DNA of 64,000 bases, taken from assembly GCA_025084515.1 (NCBI GenBank), contig JAJAGP010000247.1, positions 124,001 to 188,000 on the forward strand, in the 5' to 3' direction. The translations under genes and the position numbers were made by a program. This document shows positions 24,901 through 37,200 of this stretch, piece after piece. The stretch's first letter is position 1, and each line of letters starts with the position of its first letter. Under the pieces are notes generated by a model. The model did not search any database, was not told where the DNA came from, and saw nothing but the letters and a program-made list of their open reading frames with translations. Origin of the DNA: Ancistrus triradiatus. Taxonomy: Eukaryota; Chordata; Actinopteri; Siluriformes; Loricariidae.

Positions 24901-25687
24901 CTTCAGCATCATTGCTATGCTACCTAGCTAGCATATCTTAGCATGGTGATCCCACTGCTAAAGTATTATTTGCACTATTAACAAATCAGGAAAGCAAGAA
25001 AGAACCATTTTAAATGCATTGGGCTTGAGCTATTTTCATGGCCATGAACCAAATGCAAAAGTAAGGCATCAATTAAATCGACTCGACATTTCTTTTAACA
25101 ACTGAGCAACCAACCGAGCAGAGCAGGACCATTTTCATGATAAAGTATGATTAGACTTCACTTAATGATATTTCAGCAGTACAAATAATCCGCTGGCTAA
25201 CATAACTTATGTTTTCAGCATTGTGTTTACAGCGTTATATGATTTAACTCCTCACCTCCACGGAAATTCACTTAACGACTCTCTTGCTTCAGTAGGTCTA
25301 AAGCAGAAGTTTAAGTGCTGCTGTAAGTATATTAGTCATTTGGAGCAGATGGACCACCCAAGTTAACTAACTAGATTGATAAACTTAATTGATTAGTTTC
25401 CTAACGCAGCACCCACAAAGTTTTTCGAATGAGTAACCTCAGAGCAGGAGAGTTCCCTACATGGTAGAACAGCAGCAGATAAAGCTCTCACCTCTTTCGT
25501 ACTTTGTGCAAGGAAACAAAAGCTGCAACCCTAGTCATGTCCATATAGGAATAGTTTTCTACAACATGCTAACATCAGCGCTGTGTTTGACTCACACTCA
25601 GTATTGTTGCGATGAATTTGAATGAATTCGCTGCTTTTTGGGACAAGTAACGTAACAACACGTAGGCACATTTTTTGGAATTTCCAA
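21983..25687. other. Intron stretch without recognised genes or repeats
   Basis: I see no transposon landmark or coding signal over about 3.7 kb. It contains a conserved-looking stretch near 22430-22570 and the hairpin at 24005-24072. Base composition is ordinary AT-rich intron. Confidence 0.5.
24005..24072. ncRNA. Near-perfect 68-nt hairpin, pre-miRNA-like or micro-MITE
   Basis: The 22-base arm 24005-24026 is the reverse complement of 24051-24072 with one difference (19 outer bases perfect). Four more pairs form inside (24028-24031 with 24046-24049), leaving a loop of about 14 nt with 'aatgcatt'. Length and loop size fit an animal microRNA precursor, but such near-perfect pairing also fits a tiny inverted-repeat transposon. 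Expression is unknown. Confidence 0.3.
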
Positions 25688-25689
25688 TC

Positions 25690-26625
25690 AGAGCTAGTGT
25701 TGTAGTCGGCATTTGGACTGGGTCTCGTCTTGGTCTTGGGTGGACTTGAAAATTATATTATATTATTATATTATAGAATATTTATGTATATTCAATAATA
25801 TACTGGCCAACAGGGAAAAACAAGTTACTGCGCTTCTCCTTCAGTATCCAAACAATGACATGTTGCATTTTTGCTGCTTGCCTTACTTACCGTATTTTCC
25901 GGACCATAAAGCGCACCGTATTATAAGACGCAATATCAACGATCGGCTGCTAACGGGTATATTTTCATACATAAAGCGCACCGGGTTATAAGGCGCATGA
26001 AATGAAACAAAACTCTTAAGTTCCGTCGGAAGCTCAGTTTGGTCTTTACCTGGCGCAGGGCGTCTTCTTGCTTCCTCCACTTCCGTATCATTGATTCGTT
26101 AATGTTGAATTCTCTCGCAGCTGCTCTATGACCATGTTGTCCTGCGTGACTGATAGCGTTGTGTTTGAAATCCGCTTCGAAAATGTATGAATGAATGCAC
26201 GTACCCTAATGCTGAAGCACATACCGTATTACCCCACTATGCTGCGCACTTCGTTTGCCTTAAGCTTCGTAACGTACCAAGACCGTGCTAAAACATTTTG
26301 ACAGATTTATGAGCACCTTGTACCATCTACAATCGGTTGTAGGTCAGAAGGCTCAACCAGAATTAATTCATACATTAGACGCACCACATTTTAAGGCGCA
26401 CTGTCGATTTTTGAGAAAATTAAAGGATTTTAAGTGCACCTTATGGTCCGAAAACTACGGTAGTTAGTGTTGTTTGAATGTAAACTGAATTATAAACTTC
26501 TTTATTTTTTCCAGGTTTTTTTTTATTCTTCTATGATGAAAAAAGCAATTTAATCTGGTCTTGGTCTCATCTTGGACTCAGCTCTAGCGGTCTTGACTAA
26601 AGTACTAATCAGAGCCATGGTGTTA
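25690..26625. repeat. Dispersed 'cttggtctcatcttggactc' repeat interrupted by a pogo-like element
   Basis: Flanks 25700-25760 ('gggtctcgtcttggtcttgg') and 26500-26625 ('atctggtcttggtctcatc') belong to one repeat type that occurs in reverse at 40250-40420, including the shared 'tatgatgaaaaaa' stretch. The pogo-like element 25888-26462 lies between them, so the older repeat was probably the insertion target. Confidence 0.5.
25888..26462 (-). mobile_element. Non-autonomous pogo-like DNA transposon with HTH remnant
   Basis: Inverted ends 'taccgtattttccggacc' (25888) and 'ggtccgaaaactacggta' (to 26462) bracket 575 bp; subterminal 'gcgcaccgtattataaga' type repeats follow. On the minus strand at about 26020-26125 a frame reads AREFNINESMIRKWRKQEDA, which resembles the CENP-B/pogo-type helix-turn-helix of Tigger-like transposases. 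The catalytic domain is absent. TA flanks fit the Tc1/mariner/pogo group. Confidence 0.65.
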
Positions 26626-27199
26626 TAGAGAATTAATCAGTACCTTCTGAAAAATCCGAATTAGAGCAGAATTACTTTTATTAACCATTTGATTCACATG
26701 ATGGTTGCCAAATAATGACCCACTGTCTTACTGACATATTGCTGCAGCCAAAGATTTGGTCTTATATGTAAGAATAATGCAGTCGGTATTTACTTTGTTG
26801 CCAGAAACAACCACAAAACCGGGTTGAGAGAACTGTGACAGATTTGCATGAGTTCTTTCTGGCACTGTGTCTCTGCTAGAAGTGGGTGTAAGCAGGTGGT
26901 CAGTTATAAGTGGTTGTAAAGTACCAACAGAACTGCACAACAAATTCAGAGTGCCACGTCAGTGCAGGCCATGCCAATAATAACTGATTGCAAACAGAGA
27001 AAATGGCAACACATCACTAATTTACCTGTGAAAATGTTCAAATTGATTTCTTTCGTGCGTTTCACACTAGCAAATTATCTTGATGCAGTTTTACAGATCT
27101 AGTTCAAGCATAAAATGCAAGTCAAGTAGTTCTCATTTTTTTTCTGCACTGCCTTCTTTTGTTTATGAGAATATTTTGAGCCCTCCCTTACTCTGGTAC

Positions 27200-27540
27200 A
27201 TAGGTACACGAAATTTGCTTCAAATTGATGATATTTCATATATCGTGATAAATATCGTGTATCGTGAAAATGTCTTTACCGGTAATTATTGTGATATAAA
27301 GTTTTTACCATATCGCCCACCCCTACTGAAAACCTCCACTGAAATTTATGTTGAATATAATTCATATAAAACTACAACTTCTTATTATACAAAACAAAAT
27401 AAATCGACAAATCCCCTTACGGCGGAATTATTACAATTGACATGCTTTACATATCTGAAACATGCCTCATTCATTTGCAGTAACTCTGCGCCACCTCTAG
27501 GGGGTGCCCCCAATTTGAGAACGACTGGTCTATGGTAAGA
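27200..27540. repeat. Composite repeat: 'atcgtgataaatatcgtg' unit and a segment shared with 50.0 kb
   Basis: 27225-27325 is the 'tatcgtgataaatatcgtg...tatcgcccacccct' unit common in fish. 27390-27480 is homologous to the reverse complement of about 50000-50120 (shared 'ggaattattacaa' and 'catgc.ttacatatct'). The end 'ccacctctagggggtgccc' with 'tttgagaacgactggtct' resembles a terminus of a dispersed DNA element. No intact frame. Confidence 0.5.
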
Positions 27541-27785
27541 GTGGAAAAGAGAAATGTCCTAAATGTGATAAGTTAGAAACCTAGGACCAAGCGTTCTTGC
27601 CTGAAGCCCTGTGCCAACTGTGTACAAATACAGACAAAAGCTATTTCATATCCAGCTAGAGGTCATTTGTTTAGTGACCCTGTTGATTGTTTAGTTATCT
27701 ACATTCTCAATTACTGAATTCTGGCCAGAGCTGTTCTCTTAACCTCTCTGTCCTCTCTGCACTCTCCCATCTCTTTCCCATGCAG

Positions 27786-28227
27786 GCAGTAGGCGAGTGA
27801 GATGGGCGTTCGTCTAGGCTGCCTAAGCGACGCTCTGTGGCCTCCACTGCTGTTGTTGCTGGTGATTTGTGCCTGGCGCGGCTGCCAGGGCCGGCCATTC
27901 GCCATGCCTGATCCGGCCGTGAACGTGGCGGTGGTGTTCAGCGGCTCTGCCTACCAAGTGGAGATTAAAGGGCGCCTGAGTCGGGAGAACTTTCTGGACC
28001 TGCCTCTGGAGGTCAACCCCATCACGGTGCTTGTGAATGACAGCAACCCACGGGCTCTGCTGACGCGCATCTGCGACACGCTCGCCGCCAACCGCGTGCA
28101 CGGCGTGGTGTTTGAGGACAACATCGGCTCAGAGGCTGTGGCACAGATCCTGGACTTCATCTCGACACAGACGTCCGTGCCCATTGTGGGCATCAGCGGG
28201 GGATCTGCCGTCGTCCTGCCGCACAAG
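27786..28227 (+). CDS. grin2c: grin2c coding exon 1: leader end, signal peptide, start of ATD (residues 1-142)
   Basis: The acceptor is 'tttcccatgcag' at 27774-27785 after a long pyrimidine tract. Translation starts at ATG 27802, in a strong context (G at -3, G at +4), with an in-frame TAG at 27790-27792 that excludes an upstream start in this exon. The first ~30 residues hold a hydrophobic leucine-rich core followed by small residues, a typical signal peptide. After that come the first strands of the LIVBP-like amino-terminal domain (VAVVFSGSAY, then VVFEDN, then SGGSAVVL). An N-D-S sequon is present. The exon is GC-rich compared with its surroundings and ends in phase 0 at 'cacaag|gtcaga', a slightly weak donor. 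An open frame continues 54 nt into the intron but has no homology. Confidence 0.93.
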
Positions 28228-31200
28228 GTCAGAATTCGGCGCCCACCCCACTGGGCATGTGGGAAACCATTTTTTTTTTAGAGCTTGCTATACAACGACG
28301 TCTTCGTCATGGGTGATTGAAGTCAGGTTTCGGAAAACTAGGCTAGGGTGTTCAGACTGTGCCCAGAAGCTCATATTTCAGCCAGTATTCAGTAAGGAAA
28401 TGGGTTAGCAGCAGATACAAATGTAGTGCAGGGAAGTGTCACTACCAGGAAGGTGAACAAAACATCTATTTCAAGAAAAGCTCCGGCACACCACTGGGGT
28501 AAATAGAATGATCATTAACAGAGCTGCTGTTATTGCCATTAACATCTTTAAACATCTTTATGAAGACATGGTTGTGTCCGAAATAGATACCTACACCCTC
28601 ATTAGGATCCCTACCCCCTCTTTAGTACTGCGCTAATTAGGGAAACTATTTATTTGACTAAGTAACACTCAAAACACAACCGAAATCTAACTGTTCCTCA
28701 TCAGCGGTCTCATAAACAAACTCGAAAAGTTTCTGATCCACTTTTAGAGCACTGTAGGCTGAATTCTGAATTAAAATTAGTAAAACCACTTTTCTGCACA
28801 CGTGCCGCTGTCGCTGTAGTGTCCACACAAGTTAAATGTGACCGGTACTGAATCGGTTAAATGAGACTGAGCCGACCACCACACTACAAAAAACAGTCGA
28901 TTCAAGTCACTGGCTGATTTTTGCAGTGGTGGTAAAAAAGGTTAGTTGCGTTCGAGTCCGTCATGGGAACTGATCTTCTGCATGGTTTGTAAATACGTTT
29001 CTTTCTTACCCAAACCATGGGTACCACGGCTAACCTAGATAGTTGTAAAGTTGCTTTGAGACAATGCTCCATTGTAAAAAAAATGCTATATAAGAAAAAA
29101 AGATAAGTTCTCTAGAGTGTAGTTCGAAATGAAGCATCAATGAATGAAAAATATTAGAAGACTTGCAGTCTTGATCAAAACCATTAAGACAAAATAGGCT
29201 CAAGACTGTGATAAGGTCGAGACAGAGACAAAATGGGCTCGAGATGAGACAACACTGAAACCAGTGGACTTGAGACCAGCCTGTAGAGCTACAACCCTAG
29301 TAAAACTAGCAAGGTCATGTGGCAGTGGCCCTTCTAATAAATTGTACTCAATCTCGAAAGCAACACAAATCAAAGCAGAGTGTACAAGAAAATCGAATTT
29401 CAATTGACTTTATGGTAAGGCAAATGTCTAATTGGATTATCATGCCTATTATTGTGTCAGTCAAATTTTAGTGGATGTGAAGGTTAATATTTTCAAGTGA
29501 TATGTTAGATGATAGACTTCCAAATGCACAGACCAGTCAGTCAGAGGAGCTTGGACATCAGACGCTCCCTGCAACTCCATTAGATGAGAACAGCTGTTAT
29601 GGTAATCAGGTGTTCCTTACTCTCCTCCATATGTTCACGTTTGCTCCCCGGTTCAATACCTAAATGTATTCTGAACATCCAAAAATCTACAAAACTACTA
29701 AAAATCCCTGTAGATTTTGTGAAAAACCAGCCCGTCTAGCAACCATGTTATGTTCAAAGTCATTTAAATCACCTTTCTTCCCCATTCTGCTGCTCGGTTT
29801 GAACTTCAGCAGGTTGTCTTGACCTTGTTTACATGCCTAAATGCACTGATGTGCTGCCATGTGACTGGCTGATTAGATATTTGCGTTAAGCAGTTGAACA
29901 GGGGTAGCTAATAAAGTGATCAGTATGAGTATACAACCTATTATGAATCTGTAATAATGACTTCATAGTCATAATCAATGTCAAAGTTACTCCATTGCGT
30001 GATTTCACACCTGTAACTGAATCACCTGTAACACCTGGCACACTGACTGGCAACTGAAATTATGTTTGGCAACACTGATTACATTCCTTGATCATTAGAA
30101 CTACCATTTTGAGTCCATTCTAGCACATAGCCTGGACTATGCCGAGCTGGCCGGGGAGACCGAGCTTGTAAGTGTTTGAGCCGCCAAGGTCGGCGTTCAA
30201 AGATACAGCTTATGTGGCACAGCGCTCATTAATGCCTGGCATAGACTGGCCTCGTGGCACCTTGACAGCTGTCTCAGGTTCGGGGCTGATTAATATCTCC
30301 TCTCACAGAGTGCCACCCTGCTGCCCAGCCTGCCAGAGCAGCCAGAATAGGAGAAAACACAATAAAATTTGCCCTGAATTGTGACAAATAGTAACCTTGT
30401 CAAATAAGTTGGCATTACGTAACTTAGAAAGCGCCAAGCATCTCTGGAACAAAAAGGTAATTTACTGTTAGACTTAGCCTAGTAACTATAGCCCAGCACA
30501 GTGGCACCCTGGGTTCTAGTGCTAGATGTGGTGCTTGAAAGTTTGTGAACCCTTTAGAATTTTCTATATTTCTGCATAAATATGACCTACAACGTCATCA
30601 GATTTTCACACAAGTCCTAAAAGTAGATAAAGAGAACCCAGTTAAACAAATGAGACAAAATATTATACTTGGTCATTTATTTATTGAGGAATATGATCCA
30701 ATATTACATATTAGTGAGTGGCAAAAGTATGTGAAACCTCTAGGATTAGCAGTTAATTTGAAGGTGAAATTAGAGTCAGGTGTTTTCAATCAATGGGGAT
30801 GACAATCAGGTGTGAGTGGGCACCCTAATTTATTTAAAGAAAAGGGATCTATCAAAGTCTGGCTCTTCACAACCACACGTTTGTGGAAGTGTATCATGGC
30901 ACGAACAAAAGGAGGATTTCTGAGGGACCTCAGAAAGGAGTTGCTGATGCTCATCATGCTGGAAAAGGTTACAAATCATCTCTAAAGAGTTTGGACTCCA
31001 CCAATCCACAGTCAGGCAGATTGTGTACAAATGGAGGAAATTCAAGACCATTGTTAACCCTCCCCCAGGAGTGGGGTCGACCAACAAAGATCAACTCCAA
31101 GAGCAAGGGCGTGTAATGGTAGTAATAAGTTGACGAGGTCACAAAGGACCCCAGGGTAACTTCTAAGCAACTGAAGGCCTCTCTCACATTGGCTAATATT

Positions 31201-34200
31201 AATGTTCATGAGAGGTCCACCATCAGAAGAACACTGAACAACAATGGTATGCATGGCAGGGGTTGCAAGGGAGAAAGCCCACTGCTCTCCAAAAAGAAAC
31301 ATTGCTGCTCGTCTGCAGTTTGCTAAAGATCCCACGTGGACGAGCCAGAGAAGGCTATTGGAAGAATGTTTTGTGGACGGATGAGACCAAAATAGAACTT
31401 TTTGGTTTAAAAACAAAAGCATTATGTTTGGAGAAGGGAAATCACTGCATTCCAGCATAAGAACCTTATCTCATCTGTGAAACATGGTGGTGGTAGTATC
31501 ATGGTTTGGGCCTGTTTTACTCCATCTGGGCCAGGACGGCTTGCCATCATTGATGGAACAATGAATTCTGAATTATATCAGAGAATTCTAAAGGAAAATG
31601 TCAGGACATCTGTCCATGAACTGAATCTCAAGAGAAGGTGGGTCATGCAGAAAGACAACGACCCTAAGCACACAAGTCGTTCTACCAAAGAATGGTTGAA
31701 GAAGAATAAAGTTAATGTTTTGGAATGGCCAAGTCAAAGTCCTGACCTTAATCCAATCGAATTGTTATGGAAGGACCTAAAGTGAGCAGCTAATGTGAGG
31801 AAACACACCAACATCCCAGAGCTGAAGCTGTTCTGTATGGAGGAATGGGCTAAAATTCCTCCAAGCCGGTGTGCAGGACTGATAAACAGTTACAGGAAAC
31901 ATTTACAGTAGTTGCAGTTATTGCTGCACATGGGGGGGTCACACCAGATACTGAAAGCAAGGTTCACATACTTTTGCCACTCAAAAATATGTAATATTGG
32001 ATCATTTTTTGCAATAAATAAATGACCAACCTTTCAAGCACCACTGTATTAAACTCCTCGGTTTACCATGAATTCAACTTACGATAGATTTATCGGAACG
32101 TATCTCCATTGTAAATCGAGGAATACCTGTGCAGATGTAGAGAGAGGGTCTGGAATCCGGAAGATCTGTGATTTGAACCCACAGGTTACATACCACTGAC
32201 CTAACGGTGCCATCTTTGAAACGAGACCATAGGTATTGTAAAGAAATGTGCGAAGTATGGTCAAAGAATTACTGAAAGGTTTCACATGGCTTTACTTTTT
32301 TATTCTTACTGAAGAAATCTTTAACTGTGATGTTGCTTTATTCAACGGCAGAGAGAAACCGTAACTCATGAGGTTGCCATGGCAGAGAAGTCTTTTATTG
32401 CTCAAGTCATTGACCCGACATCTGCCAAATGCAGAAATCTGTTTCAGTAGCTCTTAAAAATGGCAAAAATAATGATCGATTAATGGGAAGCAGGCCAGCC
32501 TAGTGAACAGCGTAGCTCTGCCTGTACTGCCATTGCTGAGGCCATTCTCTGATTCTCCACAGGCCTCCTCCAGTAAACAGGAGCAGAGCAGATTAGCCTT
32601 TAAACCTCCTTTGTTCTGAGGATATTTCGCTCAATTATTATGTTGATTATGGCAATTAAAATTTGCCATCATTGCCAGGTTTCGTCTCCTGCTCAGCCGA
32701 AGGGAAGGCGAGAAAGATTTTTGCTCTTTTTTCAAGCGAGGGTGCAAACGCAAGAAGCTTTGCTAAGCGTTCTTCGAAATGGGTTTTCATTATTCAGGGT
32801 TTGCGATTCAGTTTAGTCTGCAGGAACGTCTAAAGTGCGTCTAGCGGGATATTTATTGCGTCTAATCATTCGGTAGAGTAAGTGTCCATAGTTCTGTTAT
32901 GGATGAAAATAAAATCAAAGCATTTTTTAATCGCTGCATTCGTCACGCTGCTAGCGGCTCTGAGAACAATAACTCAGCGATAGTCATTTTTGAGGAGCGA
33001 GTCTTCACGTAGGAGGTGGAGGCTGTGTAAACGCTGAGTATTAGAAACAAGAGACATTGTCTCTAAATAAACACTGTAATTTAAAAATGCAGAAGCAAAG
33101 CATACTGTTTTACCCCTGCTCCCGAGATCCCTGGGCGCAGGCAGAGGGTGCCAGTGCAACGCAGAAATTCTGTAATCACACCACCATTCATGTTGCAAGT
33201 CCAGCCCAGGGTTCAAACCCAGGTTCTGCTCTTTCCAGCAGCTGGCTGTTACAGCAGAGCCACAGGCTCATAATGACAAACGTCCAGTTGTGTATCCATA
33301 GGAACCCAGATTTTAACAATGCCATAGCGATGCGTGGATGGAAATGTATGAGAATGTAATGTAACTGGAACTGCTCCATGGGAAGAAGAATGTCTTTTGC
33401 TGCCTCCTGACAGTCTAGGAGTCCAAACAAATTACAGTATGGGTATAGTCAGTTCAGCAGATAACATCTCCACCAGTCAGCAGCCCAATGATTGGTTGAC
33501 TTGAATGAGCTAGTTGCAGACGTAAATGCAATAGGACGTTGTCCAAAAAACTAAATAAAACATCTATGCATGTCCAAACTTTGAACTTCCACCATTTATA
33601 CTCTATAATCCAACAGCTTTTGCATGTGGTGGTTGTGCCTGTGTGCTTTAATTCATTTCTTGAGCTTTGTTTCAATGTTTTGCGATAGGAAGCAAGTGAA
33701 AAAACATCTAATCTTGGAAGGGATGTGTGTTGTATGGTGAAAAAACACTTTGGAACTGGTGATAGTTTTAGCCGGACATTGTGTTCAAGATTTTATTGCA
33801 GCAGTTAAAAGTCTACCATTTGTATCCCTCTTGTTTATCCCTCGCAGGAATCAGTTCAGTTATCCTTACAGCAGTTTGTATTCCACCTTAATACATCTCA
33901 CTGGCCCTCCTGGGTGCCACCTGAAAATTTCTCTCTCAACTAGACTGGCTGGTGAGAATACTTCCACACAACCATTTTAGGAGAAAGCCTCTGGGCACCA
34001 CCTTGATATGGTTATAGAACCTCTACTGAGTTAGTCAAATAAGCCTCATGAATTAGGTGAGCTGCAGGGAATTTTTCATGGATTGGAAATTTTACATCTG
34101 CTTTTACTGTTGGGGTTTTCAACAAAAGTAACAGGAAAAACAAAAATAGTACTTATTTATGGATTGAGCTTGCCATCACCAGACTGCGGCATTTTGTGTA

Positions 34201-37200
34201 GGTCAGAGGAATTAGAGTGTTAGAAAAATATTTGTGACTTAGTAATTAAGGATCATCTAGTTATAGAAGTTGGTTAAAAAGCACGTTTTCTTTAATTTTG
34301 TTGGGTATCGTTAGTCAGGTAAAATGTCATTAATCAATGATCATTTAAATGTTACTGCTATTTGAATAAGTGCTGTTTCTGGCTACAGAGCTGTTCCTGT
34401 GCTATCTGGCTTTCAGTGTACTCTTTGGAGTGCTTTCTACTGAGGTGGTTGAACAGGTTCATCGTGTTTTCCTTAAGTCTTGTCTTTGCGTGTTTTACAG
34501 ACAATTGTTGAGTGTGCGTCCTGTAAAATGAAAACCAGTTCCATATACTGATGAACTTATATCATAACATCAGGTAACAATATACAATTCCCCTGAGCTT
34601 TCTGTTTATTCAGGCTTCTTGTAAGTCACACCAGTCTTTATGGTACACATGGATACATTGAAATGTATTATATATATTGTACATACAGTGGCGTGAAAAA
34701 GTGTTTGTCCCCTTCCTGATTTCCTATTTTTTTGTCACACTTAAGTGTTTCGGAACATCAAACCAGTTTAAACATTAGCCAAGGACAACACCAGTAAACA
34801 CAAAATGCACTTATTTAAATGAAGGTGGTTATTTTTAAGGGAGAGAAAAATCCAAACCTACATGGCCCTGTGTGAAAAAGTGATTGCCCCCTTAACCTAA
34901 TAACTGGTTGGGCCACCCTTAGCAGCAACAACTGCAACCAAGCGTTTGTGATAACTTGCAATGAGTCTTTTACAGCGTTGTGGAGGAATTTTGGCCACTC
35001 ATCTTTGCATAATTGTTGTAATTCAGCCACACTGGAGGGTTTTCGAGCATGAACAGGCTTTTTAAGGTCATGCCACAGGCAATCTTAATGGATTCAGGTT
35101 GGTCAGGACTCAGCATGTTTTCTTTCCCTCTTTTTCCCCCAAAAGTCTTGGGGATCATCAAGATGTGTTTGTTTGGGAAAATTGACACGAGCTTTTAATG
35201 TTCTTTTTGCTTCAGCATTGTGGTTTTCGTCTTGGTAACTCTGCATTGCCAAGCAGGCCATTTTTGTTTTTTTTTGTTTTTTTTTTTTTTGCCCCCAGTC
35301 TTCCCTCTTTCTTAAATGGTGGGAGGCATGAAACACTCTGACCTTAACTGAGGCAAGTGAGGCTTGCAGTTCTTTGGATGTTGTTGTGGGGTCTTTTGTG
35401 ATCTTTTGGATGAGTCGTCGCTGCGCTCTTGGGGTAATTTTGGTCGGCCGGCCACTCCTGGGAAGGTTCACCACTGTTCCATGTCTTCGCCATTTGTGGA
35501 TAATGGCTCTCACTGTGGTTCGCTGGAGTCCCAAAGCTTTAGAAATGGCTTTATAACCCTTTTCAGACTGATAGTAATGACTTTCTTTCTCAATTGTTCC
35601 TGAATTTCTTTGGATCTTGTCATGATGTGTAGCTTTTAAGGATCTTTTGGTGTACTTCACTTTGTCAGGCAGGTCCTATTTAAGTGATGTGCTGATTGAG
35701 AACAGGTGTGGCAATAATCAGGTCTGGGTGTGGCTAGAGACAGTGAACTCAGGTGTGATAAACTATAGTTATGCTTTAACAAGGAGGGGTGCAATCAATT
35801 TTTCACACAGGGCAATGTAGGTTGGAATTTTTTTCTCCCTTAATAATAAACACCTTCATTTACAAACTGCATTTTGTGTTTACTTGTGTTGTCTTTGACT
35901 AATTGGTTTGATGTTCCGAAACACTTAAGTGTGACAAACATGCAATAGGAAAATCAGGAAGGAAATCAGGAAAAAAAAAAAAGTCATGTGGAGAAGCAAC
36001 TGGCAGTGAACGTAGCGCAGCGTTTCTGAATGGTACCAAGAGATTTTGCTAATATCTTTTACAGTATTCCTGGAGTGTTCTAGTGGAAGTGTATTACGTA
36101 CAGCATGGAGCACCAGTGAATGGGGAAGGGAGAACATTGCAGTGCCAGGGACTGAGCCATTGCACGCTGAGTGTCACAGGCAACACATATGCCGCAGCAT
36201 AGTCACACACGTACACATCGAGTAGTTATGCTTCGACTCACAGCCTCAGGGAATTAGGAGATTTACAGTTAAGATTAGAGGATTACAGAGAAACATCTAT
36301 AGAAATACAGCCAGGCAGTATTTAAAGTCCCACGGAACTCAAACACGTGATTTGAAACGGTTTGAGATACAAGTGTGGAGGATTTCTGTGGAAACTTTGT
36401 GATCTGGAAATCTAGAAACAAGAGATGATCTAAAATTTCTGCCACCATAAGAGAAAATACTCACTTTTTTCAGGCAAAGGGCTGAACAGACTTAAAATCA
36501 AGTGTCAAAATCTGATGACTGTGGTAGCCTAGCGGGTAAGGTGCTGGACTATAGACCAAAAGGTTCAGGGTTCAAATCCCACCTCTACCAAAGCTGCCAC
36601 TGTTGGGCCCTTAACCCACAATTGCTTGAATTGTAAGTCGCTCTGGATAAGGGCGTCTGCTAAATGCTGTAAATGTAAATGATGATGATGATTCTGTTTT
36701 GGCTGCTTCCACAGTGGGCCATTAGCTTTTAGCTATTAGCTTTTAGCTATTAGCTTTGCTCTTTTCCCTTCCCCATTTATTCGGGCTTGGGAGCAGCAGT
36801 AGGAGTACACACCCACTGGCTTGGGTTTTTCCATAAATGCACCACTCCACCTTCACAATGCAAGCCCGATCCAGTATTGAACCCAGGCCCCCCAGATGCT
36901 GCTGTTGCCAACTGAGCTACCGGAGTTGGAAAGCGGCAACTTCTAGCACGTTAAAAATTATTTTAATAATGTCTAAAAATAGAAAGTAATTAAAATCGCG
37001 ATTTTTTTCCTTCGCTGTCCTGCATCGGTCAGTGCAGATGTGTTTTGTTTGAGCAGCAGCAGTGAAACCAAGAAAAAAAATGACCATTAGACAAGGCCAG
37101 ACAGCATAGGCAATTGCTGTGTGTGGAAACAACACAAAATAAACAGACAGGACTAAAAGTTTACATTTACATTTACAGCATTTAGCAGACACCCTTATCC

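Larger units (their letters stand above)
1690..27785 (+). other. grin2c: Predicted 5'UTR intron of grin2c, about 26 kb
   Basis: Runs from the predicted donor at 1690 to the certain acceptor at 27785. It contains the duplicated 2.4-kb block and N gap (2046-6901), tandem 'cattgtggggact' repeats (7490-8010), Tc1-like pieces (6847-7253, 8979-9669, 14301-14808, 16854-18106, 20881-21982), SINEs, a pogo-like element (25888-26462) and a long stretch at 22000-25680 with no recognisable repeat. I found no coding exon in it. The true 5' end of the intron is uncertain because the leader exons are inferred. Confidence 0.4.

Noticed and set aside
28228..28281. Extension of the first grin2c coding frame past 28227
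   Set aside because: Homology stops at VLPHK, a GT donor is present, and the phase fits the next exon. The extension is intron.
30883..31785. Active Tc1 transposase
   Set aside because: Several frameshifts and a premature TGA at 31783-31785 break the frame even though the DDE triad codons can be found.
36836..36924. tRNA gene on the minus strand
   Set aside because: A and B box-like motifs are present, but I could not form a full cloverleaf with an anticodon arm, and similar heads recur in SINEs.
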